From contig NZ_CP060789.1 in assembly GCF_014489575.1 (NCBI RefSeq), forward strand, positions 3,472,001 through 3,536,000: 64,000 nt of DNA. Reading direction: 5' to 3'. The notes beneath the pieces are model-generated. The model made no database searches, had not been told where the DNA came from, and was given only the letters and a program-made list of their open reading frames with translations. Every line of letters starts with the position of its first letter. The stretch's first letter is position 1. Below, piece by piece: positions 38,873 to 49,036 of the stretch. Both the position numbers and the translations under genes were made by a program. The stretch comes from Tessaracoccus defluvii (GTDB taxonomy: Bacteria; Actinomycetota; Actinomycetes; Propionibacteriales; Propionibacteriaceae).

Positions 38873-39307
38873 GTGCAGCTGTACTCCGAGTCCGCGGATC
38901 TTGCCGCGGCCGCCGGCGGCGGGAAGCGCTGGCGCCGCGTCGCGGAGGCTGTCGCCGCGGCGCCTGGCCTGCCCGCGGGCCCGGCCTTCTCGATCGGCGA
39001 CTCGCTCACCTACCGTCACGGCACCGGGGCGGTGCTCGGCACCGACGACCTCGTCGGACGGCGCCGCTACCAGTTCGTCGTCGCGGCGTTGGACGGTGAC
39101 GTCCTGGTCGAGGTGGCGCAGAAGACCGCGCTGACGGCGACCGCCCCGTACAGCGACCTGACGGACCGCCAGCGTTTCAGCGGGCCCGCGACTCTCGTGA
39201 CGGTGCCGCGGGGCGGGCTGCTCGTCGTCGACATCGACGAGGCGGCGCGCATCCTGCCGGAGTCCGAGGCGGACGCGGTGCTGCTGCACGTCACGATCGA
39301 GGATTGA
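38873..39307 (+). CDS. ebgC: Beta-galactosidase small subunit, EbgC (YhcH/YjgK/YiaL family)
   Basis: 144 residues with the DUF386/EbgC cupin-like fold (RYQFVVAALDGDVLVEVAQ, GGLLVVDIDEAARILP, VLLHVTIED). In E. coli EbgC is needed for full activity of EbgA. The GTG start lies 1 bp after the ebgA stop, so the two are made together. It differs from free-standing YhcH proteins by this context. Confidence 0.85.
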   Translation: MQLYSESADLAAAAGGGKRWRRVAEAVAAAPGLPAGPAFSIGDSLTYRHGTGAVLGTDDLVGRRRYQFVVAALDGDVLVEVAQKTALTATAPYSDLTDRQRFSGPATLVTVPRGGLLVVDIDEAARILPESEADAVLLHVTIED

Positions 39308-39316
39308 AATCTGAGG

Positions 39317-39395
39317 TTCCTGAGGAGCCGTGAGGAACGAGAGATTCCTGAGGAGCCGTGAGGAACGAACGGCGTCTCGAAGGACGGCGTCTCGA
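39317..39395 (+). repeat. Short direct repeats after ebgC
   Basis: The 24-bp unit starting TTCCTGAGGAGCCGTGAGG occurs exactly twice (39317-39340 and 39345-39368), each with TTCCT and AGGAA ends that can pair, followed by two copies of GGCGTCTCGA (39371-39380, 39386-39395). Possible dispersed intergenic repeat or weak terminator of the ebg genes. Confidence 0.7.
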
Positions 39396-39449
39396 GGACG
39401 TATCTCCTCAGGGGGTTGATCTGAACCCCCGACGTGTTTTACGATTCCG

Positions 39450-39463
39450 TGAAACCGGTTTCA
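39450..39463. promoter_or_regulatory. LacI-family operator 2, upstream of the EamA gene
   Basis: TGAAACCGGTTTCA is a perfect 14-bp palindrome identical to the core of operator 1, extended by ATC on the right. It sits 22 bp before the EamA start, in promoter position. Confidence 0.85.
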
Positions 39464-39485
39464 TCAAGTTCTGGAGGAGGTGGGT

Positions 39486-40379
39486 GTGAGCAGGTCAACG
39501 CTCGCGACGTTCGGCATCCTGCTGGTCACGGCCATCTGGGGCTCGACCTTCTTCGTGATCAAGGACGCCGTTTCGCTCGTCGACCCCATCGACTTCCTCG
39601 CCGTCCGCTTCGCGATCGGCGCCGCGGTCCCGGCGCTGATCTTCCTCCCGCGGCTCCGCCGCCTCACCTGGCGGCAGTGGCGCACGGGCCTCGGTCTGGG
39701 CGGCCTCTACGGGTTCGCGCAGATCGCCCAGACCGTCGGCCTCCAGCACACCGCCGCCTCCGTCTCCGGCTTCATCACCGGCACCTACGTGGTGATCACC
39801 CCGCTGCTCATGTGGGTGGCCTTCCGCGCCAGACTCACCCGCGCCACGTGGCTCGCCGTCCTGCTCGCCGTCCTCGGCCTGGGCGTGCTCAGCCTGACCG
39901 GCCTCGGGGGAACCGGGCTCGGCGAGGCGCTCACCCTGCTCGGTGCGGCGCTGTACGCGCTGCACATCATCCTGCTCGACCGTTCGTCGCGCAGCATGGA
40001 CGCCGTCAGCCTCGCGATCGTGCAGCTGATCGGTGTCGCCGTCGTCTGCGGCATCCTCGGCCTGCCCGGCGGCTACTCGATCCCGGCCGAGCCCACCGTC
40101 TGGGGAGCCATCGCCTACACCGCGATCGTGGCGGGCATCGTCACGATGCTGCTCCAGACCCTCGCCCAGCGTCACCTGAGCCCGACCCGGGTGGCGCTGC
40201 TGATGACCTTCGAGCCCGTCTTCGCCTCGGCCTTCGCCGTCGCGTTCGGCGGCGAGTCGGTCACAGCCCGCCTCGTCATCGGCGGCGCGCTCATCCTGAC
40301 CGCCACCCTGGTCGGCATCCGTGCCGGTCAGGCCCAGCCGGCCGACGAAGATCAGGCTTGGGGACGCAGCAGCGGGTAG
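39486..40379 (+). CDS. EamA/DMT-family transporter
   Basis: About 297 residues with ten membrane helices in two EamA repeats (TFGILLVTAIWGSTFFVIKDAV; LLGAALYALHIILLDRSS). DMT proteins export or import small metabolites, amino acids or sugars. Shared operator sequence with the beta-galactosidase suggests a role in galactoside metabolism, perhaps sugar efflux or import; this is inference. Start: GTG at 39486, 5 nt after a strong GGAGGAGG; the GTG at 39480 overlaps that site and is unlikely. The 3' end overlaps lysS by 28 bp tail to tail. Confidence 0.88.
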   Translation: MSRSTLATFGILLVTAIWGSTFFVIKDAVSLVDPIDFLAVRFAIGAAVPALIFLPRLRRLTWRQWRTGLGLGGLYGFAQIAQTVGLQHTAASVSGFITGTYVVITPLLMWVAFRARLTRATWLAVLLAVLGLGVLSLTGLGGTGLGEALTLLGAALYALHIILLDRSSRSMDAVSLAIVQLIGVAVVCGILGLPGGYSIPAEPTVWGAIAYTAIVAGIVTMLLQTLAQRHLSPTRVALLMTFEPVFASAFAVAFGGESVTARLVIGGALILTATLVGIRAGQAQPADEDQAWGRSSG

Positions 40380-41860
40380 AGGATTGTCTCGCGGATGCCG
40401 ACACCGGTCAGCAGCATGATCAGCCGGTCGATCCCCAGCCCGAGGCCGCCCATGGGCGGGACGCCGTACTCCAGCGCCTCGACGAAGTCGGTGTCCAGCT
40501 GCATCGCCTCCGGATCGCCGGCCGCCGCCTGCAGGGACTGGGCGACCAGCACCTCGCGCTGGACGACCGGGTCGACCAGCTCCGTGAAGCCGGTGCCCCG
40601 CTCGACGCCGCCGATGATCAGGTCCCACGCCTCGACCTTGCCCGGGTCGGTGCGGTGCGGACGGGCCAGCGGCTGCGCGATGGACGGGTAGTCGTAGACG
40701 AACGTGGGCTGCAGCAGGGCGGGTTCGACGAGGTCGCCGAACAGTTCCATCGCCAGCTTGCCCGCGCCCCACTTGGGGTCGAATTCGATCTCGTTGGCGT
40801 CGGCCAGTTCCTGGAGCTCGGCCAGCGGGGTGTCGACGGTGATGGTGCGGCCGAGGCGCTCCGACAGGGCGGGGAAGAACTTCAGCCAGGTCCACTCGCC
40901 GTCGAGATCGATGATCCCCTTCGGGGTCTCGATCTGGCGGGAGCCGAACGCGTCCGCCGCGGCGAGCACCACGTCCTTGATCAGGTTGGCGATCGTCGTC
41001 TGGTCGCCCCAGGCCATGTAGGCCTCGAGCATCGTGAACTCGGCGGAGTGGCTCGAGTCGATGCCCTCGTTGCGGAACACGCGGCCGAGTTCGAACACCT
41101 TGTCGGCGCCGCCGACCATCGTGCGTTTCAGGTGCAGCTCCAGCGCGATCCGCAGGGACATGTCGATGTCGAAGGCGTTGATGTGCGTCTCGAACGGGCG
41201 GGCCGCAGCGCCTCCGTGGACGAGCTGCAGGATCGGGGTCTCGACCTCGAGGTAGCCGCGGTCGTAGAGCGCGTCGCGGACGGCGCGGGTGATGGCGGAG
41301 CGGTTGCGGACCATCTCGCGGGCCTCGTCGCGGACGATCAGGTCGACGTAGCGGCGACGGACCCGGGCCTCCTCGGACAGATCCTTGTGCAGCACGGGCA
41401 GCGGGCGCAGGGCCTTCGACGCCATGCGCCAGTCGTTCGCCATGACCGACAGTTCGCCGCGCCGCGACGCGATCACGCGACCGGTCACCCAGACGAAGTC
41501 GCCCAGGTCGACGTCGGACTTCCAGCGGGCCAGCGACTCCTCGCCGACCTCGGCGAGCGACAGCATCACCTGGAGACGCTCACCGTTGTTGTCGGCGGTG
41601 AAGCCGTCCTGCAGCGTCGCGAAAGCCAACTTGCCGGTGTTGCGGATGAAGACGACGCGGCCGCCGGTCGTGACCACGTCCTGGGTCTCGACGCCTGCCT
41701 CGAGGTGGCCCCACCCGGCGCGGATGTCGGCGAGGGAATGGGAACGGGAGAGGTCGGCGGGATAGGCCTCCTGCCCGGAGTCCAGCAGACGTTGGCGCTT
41801 CTCCTTGCGGATGGCCGTCTGTTCGGAGTCGGTCAGCTGCTGCGGATGGGTCTCGGTCAC
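40352..41860 (-). CDS. lysS: Lysyl-tRNA synthetase, class II
   Basis: 502 residues: N-terminal OB-fold anticodon-binding domain (about 60-175; GRVVFIRNTGKLAFATLQDG) and class II catalytic core with motif 2 (VFELGRVFRNEGIDSSHSAEFTMLE) and motif 3 (GLGLGIDRLIMLLTGVG). Charges tRNA-Lys. Full family length, ATG at 41860. The core of the sequence (EFTMLEAYMAWGD) is that of bacterial LysS, not of the membrane-fused LysX. Confidence 0.95.
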   Translation of the reverse strand: MTETHPQQLTDSEQTAIRKEKRQRLLDSGQEAYPADLSRSHSLADIRAGWGHLEAGVETQDVVTTGGRVVFIRNTGKLAFATLQDGFTADNNGERLQVMLSLAEVGEESLARWKSDVDLGDFVWVTGRVIASRRGELSVMANDWRMASKALRPLPVLHKDLSEEARVRRRYVDLIVRDEAREMVRNRSAITRAVRDALYDRGYLEVETPILQLVHGGAAARPFETHINAFDIDMSLRIALELHLKRTMVGGADKVFELGRVFRNEGIDSSHSAEFTMLEAYMAWGDQTTIANLIKDVVLAAADAFGSRQIETPKGIIDLDGEWTWLKFFPALSERLGRTITVDTPLAELQELADANEIEFDPKWGAGKLAMELFGDLVEPALLQPTFVYDYPSIAQPLARPHRTDPGKVEAWDLIIGGVERGTGFTELVDPVVQREVLVAQSLQAAAGDPEAMQLDTDFVEALEYGVPPMGGLGLGIDRLIMLLTGVGIRETILYPLLRPQA

Positions 41861-41954
41861 CGCGTCATCCTATCGTCTCGCCCTGCTGGGGCCCCCTTCG
41901 TGTCGGGCGGCCCATGCCCGCGGGGCGACCGGGGCACGCATTAGGGTGGCCGTC

Positions 41955-42362
41955 ATGACCGTGCCGCACCCCGGGCCGCCGGCGGGGCCGGGCCCCCTGC
42001 CCCGCCCCCGCCCCCGGCCGATCTCGCCGCAGCCGCAGCGCGACATCGAGCCGCGCCGACCCTCGTTCGTCTCCTACCCGGTGACGGTGGCAACCACCGA
42101 GTTCATCCCGGGACGCGAGGTCGTCGCCGTGATCGGCATGGTGATGGGGGTGGCCACCCGGCCGGGCGACCTGGCGCACAACCCGGAGATGGCCTTCATC
42201 GCGACGGCGGCGCGGCAGGACGCCGTCGGCGCCATGGTGCTGCAGGCACGGGAGGCCGGCGCTGACGCCGTCGTCGGGGTCCGCTTCGACAGCGGCAAGC
42301 TGAGCGAGGCCGTCACCGAGCTGATGGCCTACGGGACGGCGGTGCGGCTCCGGCCGCTGTGA
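41955..42362 (+). CDS. YbjQ-like (DUF74, heavy-metal-binding) domain protein
   Basis: About 135 residues. A Pro-rich N-terminus (HPGPPAGPGPLPRPRPRPI) precedes a YbjQ/DUF74 domain: TVATTEFIPGREVVAVIGMVMGVATRPGD, AREAGADAVVGVRFDSGKL, YGTAVRLRPL. The family is structurally known as a pentameric fold; function is not established. Divergent from lysS and convergent with crgA. Start at the ATG following a weak GGGTGG site. Confidence 0.75.
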   Translation: MTVPHPGPPAGPGPLPRPRPRPISPQPQRDIEPRRPSFVSYPVTVATTEFIPGREVVAVIGMVMGVATRPGDLAHNPEMAFIATAARQDAVGAMVLQAREAGADAVVGVRFDSGKLSEAVTELMAYGTAVRLRPL

Positions 42363-42369
42363 GCGGGCG

Positions 42370-42654
42370 CTACTTCCAGAGGGTCATCAGGGAGAACGAG
42401 GCGATGATCAGGCCCAGCCCGATCGCCACGTTCCAGTCGCCGATGGCACGCATGAAGCCGAGGTCGGCGCCCGCCAGGTTGTAGACGACCATCCACAGGA
42501 CCCCGAGCAGGAACAGGGGGACGAAGACGTAGGGAACCCAGTTGCGGCTTCCCGACATGAGGCGGGCGGAATCGGCTCGCTTCTCCGCGAGCTCCGCCGA
42601 GTCCTTGACCTTCTTCTTCTCGGCCGCGGTCTTGCGCACCTTGGATTCGGGCAC
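42370..42654 (-). CDS. crgA: Cell division protein CrgA
   Basis: 94 residues: Lys-rich cytosolic N-terminus and two membrane helices (WVPYVFVPLFLLGVLWMVVYNL and AIGLGLIIASFSLMTLWK), typical of actinobacterial CrgA, which recruits peptidoglycan synthases and FtsZ-linked proteins to the septum. GTG start after GGAGG. It sits beside the DUF881 and trpG-like genes as in other actinobacteria near the origin. Confidence 0.92.
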   Translation of the reverse strand: MPESKVRKTAAEKKKVKDSAELAEKRADSARLMSGSRNWVPYVFVPLFLLGVLWMVVYNLAGADLGFMRAIGDWNVAIGLGLIIASFSLMTLWK

Positions 42655-42771
42655 GACTGCCTCCTTCGACGTTGGACCGCACTAGCCTAGGCGAGGGACC
42701 GTGATTGCGCACAACTGGAGCGGCGGCCGCGGTGTCGGGGCCGGTTCCGGGGCGCGGGTTAGGCTGGACGC

Positions 42772-43548
42772 ATGGAACTGGGAGAGTGGGCGCGCACGCG
42801 GCTCAGCCGCATCCGCGCGAACGTCTCCAGGAACCAGCACAGGCACCGCTCGCCGCGTGGCCGCACCGCCACCGTGCTGGTCTTCGTGCTGGCGGGACTG
42901 ATGATCACCGTCTCCGCCGTCGCCGCGCGCGGCACCGACCTGCGCCGTGACCGCTCGGCCGACCTCCGCGACCTCATCGTCAGCCAGGGCGACCGCAACG
43001 CGGAACTGCAGACCCGGCTGAGCCTCCTCAACGACGAGGTCAGCGCCTTGTCGGCGGCCCGCCCCGGCAGCGACGACCTCTCCGCGGCGCTCGCGACGGC
43101 CGAGGAACAGGCGGGTCTGTCCGCGGTCGTCGGGCCCGGGCTGCGTGTGACCCTGACCGACGCCCCCGCGGAGGTGAAGCCCGCCGGCGTCTCCGATGAC
43201 GCGCTGGTCGTGCATCAGCAGGACATCCAGGCCGTCGTCAACGCGCTGTGGACCGGCGGCGCGGAGGCCATGACGATCCAGGGGCAGCGGGTCATCGCGA
43301 CGACCGGGATCAAGTGCGTGGGCAACACCGTCGTGCTGCACGGCGTGCCGTACGCGCCCCCCTACGTGATCGAGACGATCGGTGACGTCGACGATCTCCG
43401 GGCCGGTCTCGACGCATCGGAGGCGGTGCGGATCTACCGGCAGTACGTCGACGCCTACGGGCTCGGCTACGACGTGTCGTCGCGCGACCAGATCGACATG
43501 CCAGCCTTCCAGGGGTCGGTCAGCCTTCCCTACTCGTCGGAGCGCTGA
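42772..43548 (+). CDS. DUF881 (YlxW-type) membrane-anchored protein
   Basis: 258 residues: basic cytosolic start, one membrane helix (TATVLVFVLAGLMITVSAVAA), a coiled-coil (RDLIVSQGDRNAELQTRLSLLNDEVSAL) and the DUF881 domain (GPGLRVTLTDAPAE, DIQAVVNALWTGGAEAMTIQGQRV, VLHGVPYAPPYVIETIG). The family is conserved near division and cell-wall genes; exact function unknown. It directly abuts the trpG-like gene on the opposite strand. Confidence 0.88.
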   Translation: MELGEWARTRLSRIRANVSRNQHRHRSPRGRTATVLVFVLAGLMITVSAVAARGTDLRRDRSADLRDLIVSQGDRNAELQTRLSLLNDEVSALSAARPGSDDLSAALATAEEQAGLSAVVGPGLRVTLTDAPAEVKPAGVSDDALVVHQQDIQAVVNALWTGGAEAMTIQGQRVIATTGIKCVGNTVVLHGVPYAPPYVIETIGDVDDLRAGLDASEAVRIYRQYVDAYGLGYDVSSRDQIDMPAFQGSVSLPYSSER

Positions 43549-44187
43549 TCACCCCAGGTCGACAGCGACCAGCGGGCTCAGCCCCGCCGCCCGTGCCGGT
43601 GCCTCCGCATCGCCGCACTCGGCGAGCCAGTTCGCCAGCATCTGGTAGCCGCCCTCCGTCAGCACCGACTCGGGATGGAACTGGACCGCCTCGACGGAGA
43701 GTTCACGGTGACGGATCGCCATGATGACGCCGGTGTCGGTGCGCGCCGTCACCCGGAGCTCGTCCGGCACGGTGCCCTCGACGATGGCCAGCGAGTGGTA
43801 ACGCGTCGTGGTGACGGGCGACGGCAGGCCCGCGAAGACGCCCTCGCCCTCGTGGAACACCGGCGAGGTCTTCCCGTGCAGCAGCTCCGGTGCGCGGTCC
43901 ACGACGCCGCCGTAGGCCACAGCCATGGCCTGCAGCCCGAGGCAGACGCCGAAGAGGGGGATCCTGCCGCCGAGCCGGCGCACGACGTCGATGCAGATGC
44001 CGGCCTCCTCGGGGGTGCCGGGGCCGGGTGACAACAGGATGCCGTCGTAGTCGGATTCCCAGCCGTCGACGGCGAAGCGGGCGTCGTCGTTGCGCCACAC
44101 GTCGACCTCGGCGCCGATCTGCGCGAGGTAGCTGACGATGTTGTAGACGAACGAGTCGTAGTTGTCGATGACCAGGATGCGTGCCAC
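43549..44187 (-). CDS. pabA: Aminodeoxychorismate/anthranilate synthase glutamine amidotransferase (PabA/TrpG)
   Basis: About 212 residues, class I glutamine amidotransferase. ILVIDNYDSFVYNIVSYL at the start, LSPGPGTPEEAG oxyanion loop, catalytic Cys in PLFGVCLGLQAMA, and His/Glu in VEAVQFHPESVLTEGG. It supplies ammonia for anthranilate or 4-amino-4-deoxychorismate; in this conserved position it is often annotated trpG or pabA and may serve both. I start at the GTG (VARILVIDN); an upstream in-frame extension of 20 residues lacks family support. Confidence 0.9.
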   Translation of the reverse strand: MARILVIDNYDSFVYNIVSYLAQIGAEVDVWRNDDARFAVDGWESDYDGILLSPGPGTPEEAGICIDVVRRLGGRIPLFGVCLGLQAMAVAYGGVVDRAPELLHGKTSPVFHEGEGVFAGLPSPVTTTRYHSLAIVEGTVPDELRVTARTDTGVIMAIRHRELSVEAVQFHPESVLTEGGYQMLANWLAECGDAEAPARAAGLSPLVAVDLG

Positions 44188-44215
44188 GCCGACATCATGC
44201 CATCGGGAACGCGGA

Positions 44216-44254
44216 AGCGGCGGTGTCGCGCCTCGCGGGCGAGACACCGCCGCT
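44216..44254 (-). terminator. Hairpin downstream of the pknB operon
   Basis: AGCGGCGGTGTC (44216-44227) and GACACCGCCGCT (44243-44254) form a perfect 12-bp stem with a 15-nt loop. It lies just after the extended end of pknB and before the pabA start. No strong T-run on the minus strand. Confidence 0.6.
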
Positions 44255-44347
44255 CAGGCGTGTCGGATCAGCTCTCCGGCGAGGCCGGGGGAGAGACGGG
44301 CGGCGAGACCGGTGTGGAGGCCGGGGGCGAGGCCGGCGGCGTCGACG

Positions 44348-46135
<1,788 letters not shown>

Positions 46136-46202
46136 CGCTGCCGATCCTTTCGATGCATCCCGGACCATCTTGGCCCATGGACCTGAACTGAAGCTGAGAA
46201 AC

Positions 46203-47630
46203 TCACCGCAACGCCTCCACGACGGCGGTGAAGATGGGGGCGGCAAGCCGGCCCCCGGAGATGTCGTCGCGATCCACGTCGGCGTTCTCCACGAACGCGA
46301 CCACCGCGACGTGCGGGTCCTCGGCGTACCCGACGAACCAGGCGTACGGGGGACGGTCGGGGTCACTCTGCGCGGTGCCGGTCTTCCCGCCGACGACGAC
46401 GCCGTCGATGCGGGCCGGCTTGCCGGTCCCCTCCTCGACCGTGGCGACCATCATCTGCTGCAGCGCCGTGGCCGTCGCCTCCGAGACGGGGGTCCGCAGC
46501 ACCTCCGGCGTGGTGGAGCTGAGCACCGTCAGGTCGCGGTTCGTGACGGTGCTGACCAGGTACGGCTTCATCATCACGCCGTCGTTGGCGATGGCGGCGG
46601 CCACCTGCACGATCTGCAGCGGCGAGGCCGCGACGTCGTACTGACCGATCGCCGAGAGGGCGGTCTGCGCCTCGTCCATTTCGTCGGGGAACCGCGACGT
46701 GGCGGCCGAGATGTCGATCGTCTGCTCCTGGTTGAAGCCGAACGCCTCGGCCATCTCCTGGAGCCGGTCGGCGCCGAGGTCGAGGCCGACGTTGGCGAAT
46801 GCGGTGTTGCAGGAGGTGAGCAGCGCCTGCTGCAGCGAGATGCGGGTGCCGCCGCAGTTGGTGGAGTTGCCGATGGAGCGGCTCGAGTTGGGCAGTCGCA
46901 GGGAGTTGGGGGCGTCGACCTGGCTGTCGGGCACCATGCCGTCCTCGAGGGCGGCGGCCGCGGTGACGAGCTTGAATGTCGACCCGGGTGGGTACACCTC
47001 GCGGGTGGCCCGGTTCTTCAGCGGTTCTCCCGACGCCTCGAGCAGCTCGGCCCACGAGTTCTGTGAGGCGGTCAGGTCGACGGTGGACAGCCGGGTCGGG
47101 TCGTAGGTGGGCGTCGAGACGAGGGCGAGGATCTCGCCGGTCGTGTAGTCCATCGCGACGACGGCGCCCTGCTTGCCGCCCAGCGCCTTCACGGCGGCCT
47201 TCTGCGCGGCCGCGTTCAGCGTGGTGGAGATGTTGGCGCCCTGCGACTTGCGGCCCGTCACCACGTCCATGATCCGCCCGAATGACTGGTCCGCGGAGGT
47301 GCCGGCCAGCTGCTCGTTGTAGCTCTGCTCGAGTCCGGAGCGGGCGAAGAAGTAGGAGTACCAGCCCGTCACGGCGCTCCAGATCTCCGGATCCGAGTAG
47401 GCGCGGATCCACGGGAAGCGGCCCTCGTTCGGCACGGACTCGGCGATGGGGTCGTTGCCCACGAGGATGGCGCCCCGGTTGGCTGCGAACTCGGCGTCGC
47501 GGACCCGTCGGTTGCGGCCCTCGGCGTTGAGGTCGTCGGCGCGGAAGACAGCGGCATAGGTCACGTTCAGGAGCAGCAGTGCCATCAGCACCGCCACGAA
47601 TCCCGTCACCTTGCGGATCGGCCCGTTCAT
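46203..47630 (-). CDS. pbpA: Class B penicillin-binding protein PbpA
   Basis: About 475 residues: one N-terminal membrane anchor (VTGFVAVLMALLLLNVTYAAVF), a dimerisation region and a transpeptidase domain with SxxK (PPGSTFKLVTAAAALED), SxN (SCNTAFANVGLDLG) and KTG (VGGKTGTAQSD). Cross-links peptidoglycan with RodA, whose gene overlaps it by 4 bp; in mycobacteria PbpA is a PknB substrate. The start at 47630 (MNGPIRKV) is fixed by that overlap. Confidence 0.94.
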   Translation of the reverse strand: MNGPIRKVTGFVAVLMALLLLNVTYAAVFRADDLNAEGRNRRVRDAEFAANRGAILVGNDPIAESVPNEGRFPWIRAYSDPEIWSAVTGWYSYFFARSGLEQSYNEQLAGTSADQSFGRIMDVVTGRKSQGANISTTLNAAAQKAAVKALGGKQGAVVAMDYTTGEILALVSTPTYDPTRLSTVDLTASQNSWAELLEASGEPLKNRATREVYPPGSTFKLVTAAAALEDGMVPDSQVDAPNSLRLPNSSRSIGNSTNCGGTRISLQQALLTSCNTAFANVGLDLGADRLQEMAEAFGFNQEQTIDISAATSRFPDEMDEAQTALSAIGQYDVAASPLQIVQVAAAIANDGVMMKPYLVSTVTNRDLTVLSSTTPEVLRTPVSEATATALQQMMVATVEEGTGKPARIDGVVVGGKTGTAQSDPDRPPYAWFVGYAEDPHVAVVAFVENADVDRDDISGGRLAAPIFTAVVEALR

Positions 47631-49036
47631 CGGATGATCACCGCCGTCGCATCGTCGGCCACGTCGGGGCCGTCGTCGATCCGGAGCGGCTCGGGGGAGG
47701 CGGTGGCAGTCTGGGGCATGCGGGCCCGGTGGGAGATCACCATCAGGATGCCGATGATCATCCAGTTCGCGACGAGGCTTGAGCCGCCCTGGGACATGAA
47801 GGGCGTCGTCAGGCCCGTGAGCGGCAGCAGGCGGGTCACCCCGCCGATGATCGCGAACACCTGGAGGGCGAAGACGAAGCTCAGGCCGGCGGCCAGCAGC
47901 TTGCCGAAGCCGTCCGGCGCAGTCAGGGCCGTCTTGAACCCCCTGGCCACCAGCAGGGCGTAGCAGACGATGATCGCCATCAGGCCGAGCACACCGATCT
48001 CCTCGCCGAGCGCGGCGGCGATCATGTCGCTCTTCGCCAGCGCGGTCAGGCCGGGACGGCCCAGCCCCCAGCCGCGCCCGAACAGGCCGCCCCAGGCGAG
48101 CCCGAACTGGGCGTTGATGATCTGGCCGTTGCGGTCGAAGTCGCTGAAGGGGTCCAGCCAGGCGTTGACGCGGCGGGGCACATGGTTCGTGAACTTGTAC
48201 GCGGCGACCGCGGCGATGAGGAACAGGCCGCCGGCGAGGATCGGCCAGGCCGGACGTTCGGTGGCGATGTAGATCATCACCGTGAAGAGGCCGAAGAACA
48301 GCAGCGAGGTGCCCAGGTCGTTCTGGAACACCATCACACCCAGCGACACGAGCCACATGATCAGGATCGGGGCCAGATCACGGCCCCTCGGCAGATCGAG
48401 CCCGAGGAAGCGACGCCCGGCCAGCGCGAGGACCTCGCGCTTCTCGTAGAAGTAGGCGGAGAAGGCGATAGCCAGAAGGATCTTCGCCACCTCGGCCGGC
48501 TGGAAGCTCAGCCCGAAGACCTTGATCCAGATCCGCGCGCCGCCGAGTTCCACGCCCAGCGGCGTCAGCGGCAGCAGCAGCATCACGAGGCCGGTGAGGA
48601 ACATCAGGTACGGGTAGCGCTGGAGTCGACGGTGGTCCCGGAGCACGAAGACCACGGCGGCGAACAGCACCAGGCCGAGCCCCGTCCACAGCAGCTGTGT
48701 GGCCGAGTCTGTCTTGATCGGGTCGGGGATCTGGTCGATGCGGTAGATCATCGCCAGCCCGAGCCCGTTGAGGAGGAATACGATGGGCAGGATCACCGGG
48801 TCGGCGTAGGGGAGCCGGAACCGCACCACCAGGTGCGTCGCGATGCCGAGGCCGAACCAGATGCCCCCGACGACCGCCATGTCGGGAGGCAGGTCCCCGT
48901 ACAGGTTCAGGTGCGTGATGAACCAGCCGGCGAAGCCGAAGGACTGAGCCATCAGCAACAGCGCGAGCTCGACGTTGCGTCGGGGTCGGTGGACGATCAC
49001 ATGGTCGGAGACCGCCGGCTGGACCTGGGCGGACAT
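47627..49036 (-). CDS. rodA: SEDS-family peptidoglycan glycosyltransferase RodA/FtsW
   Basis: 469 residues with about 12 membrane helices. SEDS features: the FQPAEVAKI motif, QNDLGTSLLFFGLF with the catalytic-region Asp, and the C-terminal LTGLTTPFMSQGGSSLVANW. It polymerises glycan strands together with PbpA. Its position between pstP and pbpA matches the actinobacterial rodA of the pknB operon. The ATG overlaps the pstP stop by one base. Confidence 0.94.
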   Translation of the reverse strand: MSAQVQPAVSDHVIVHRPRRNVELALLLMAQSFGFAGWFITHLNLYGDLPPDMAVVGGIWFGLGIATHLVVRFRLPYADPVILPIVFLLNGLGLAMIYRIDQIPDPIKTDSATQLLWTGLGLVLFAAVVFVLRDHRRLQRYPYLMFLTGLVMLLLPLTPLGVELGGARIWIKVFGLSFQPAEVAKILLAIAFSAYFYEKREVLALAGRRFLGLDLPRGRDLAPILIMWLVSLGVMVFQNDLGTSLLFFGLFTVMIYIATERPAWPILAGGLFLIAAVAAYKFTNHVPRRVNAWLDPFSDFDRNGQIINAQFGLAWGGLFGRGWGLGRPGLTALAKSDMIAAALGEEIGVLGLMAIIVCYALLVARGFKTALTAPDGFGKLLAAGLSFVFALQVFAIIGGVTRLLPLTGLTTPFMSQGGSSLVANWMIIGILMVISHRARMPQTATASPEPLRIDDGPDVADDATAVIIR

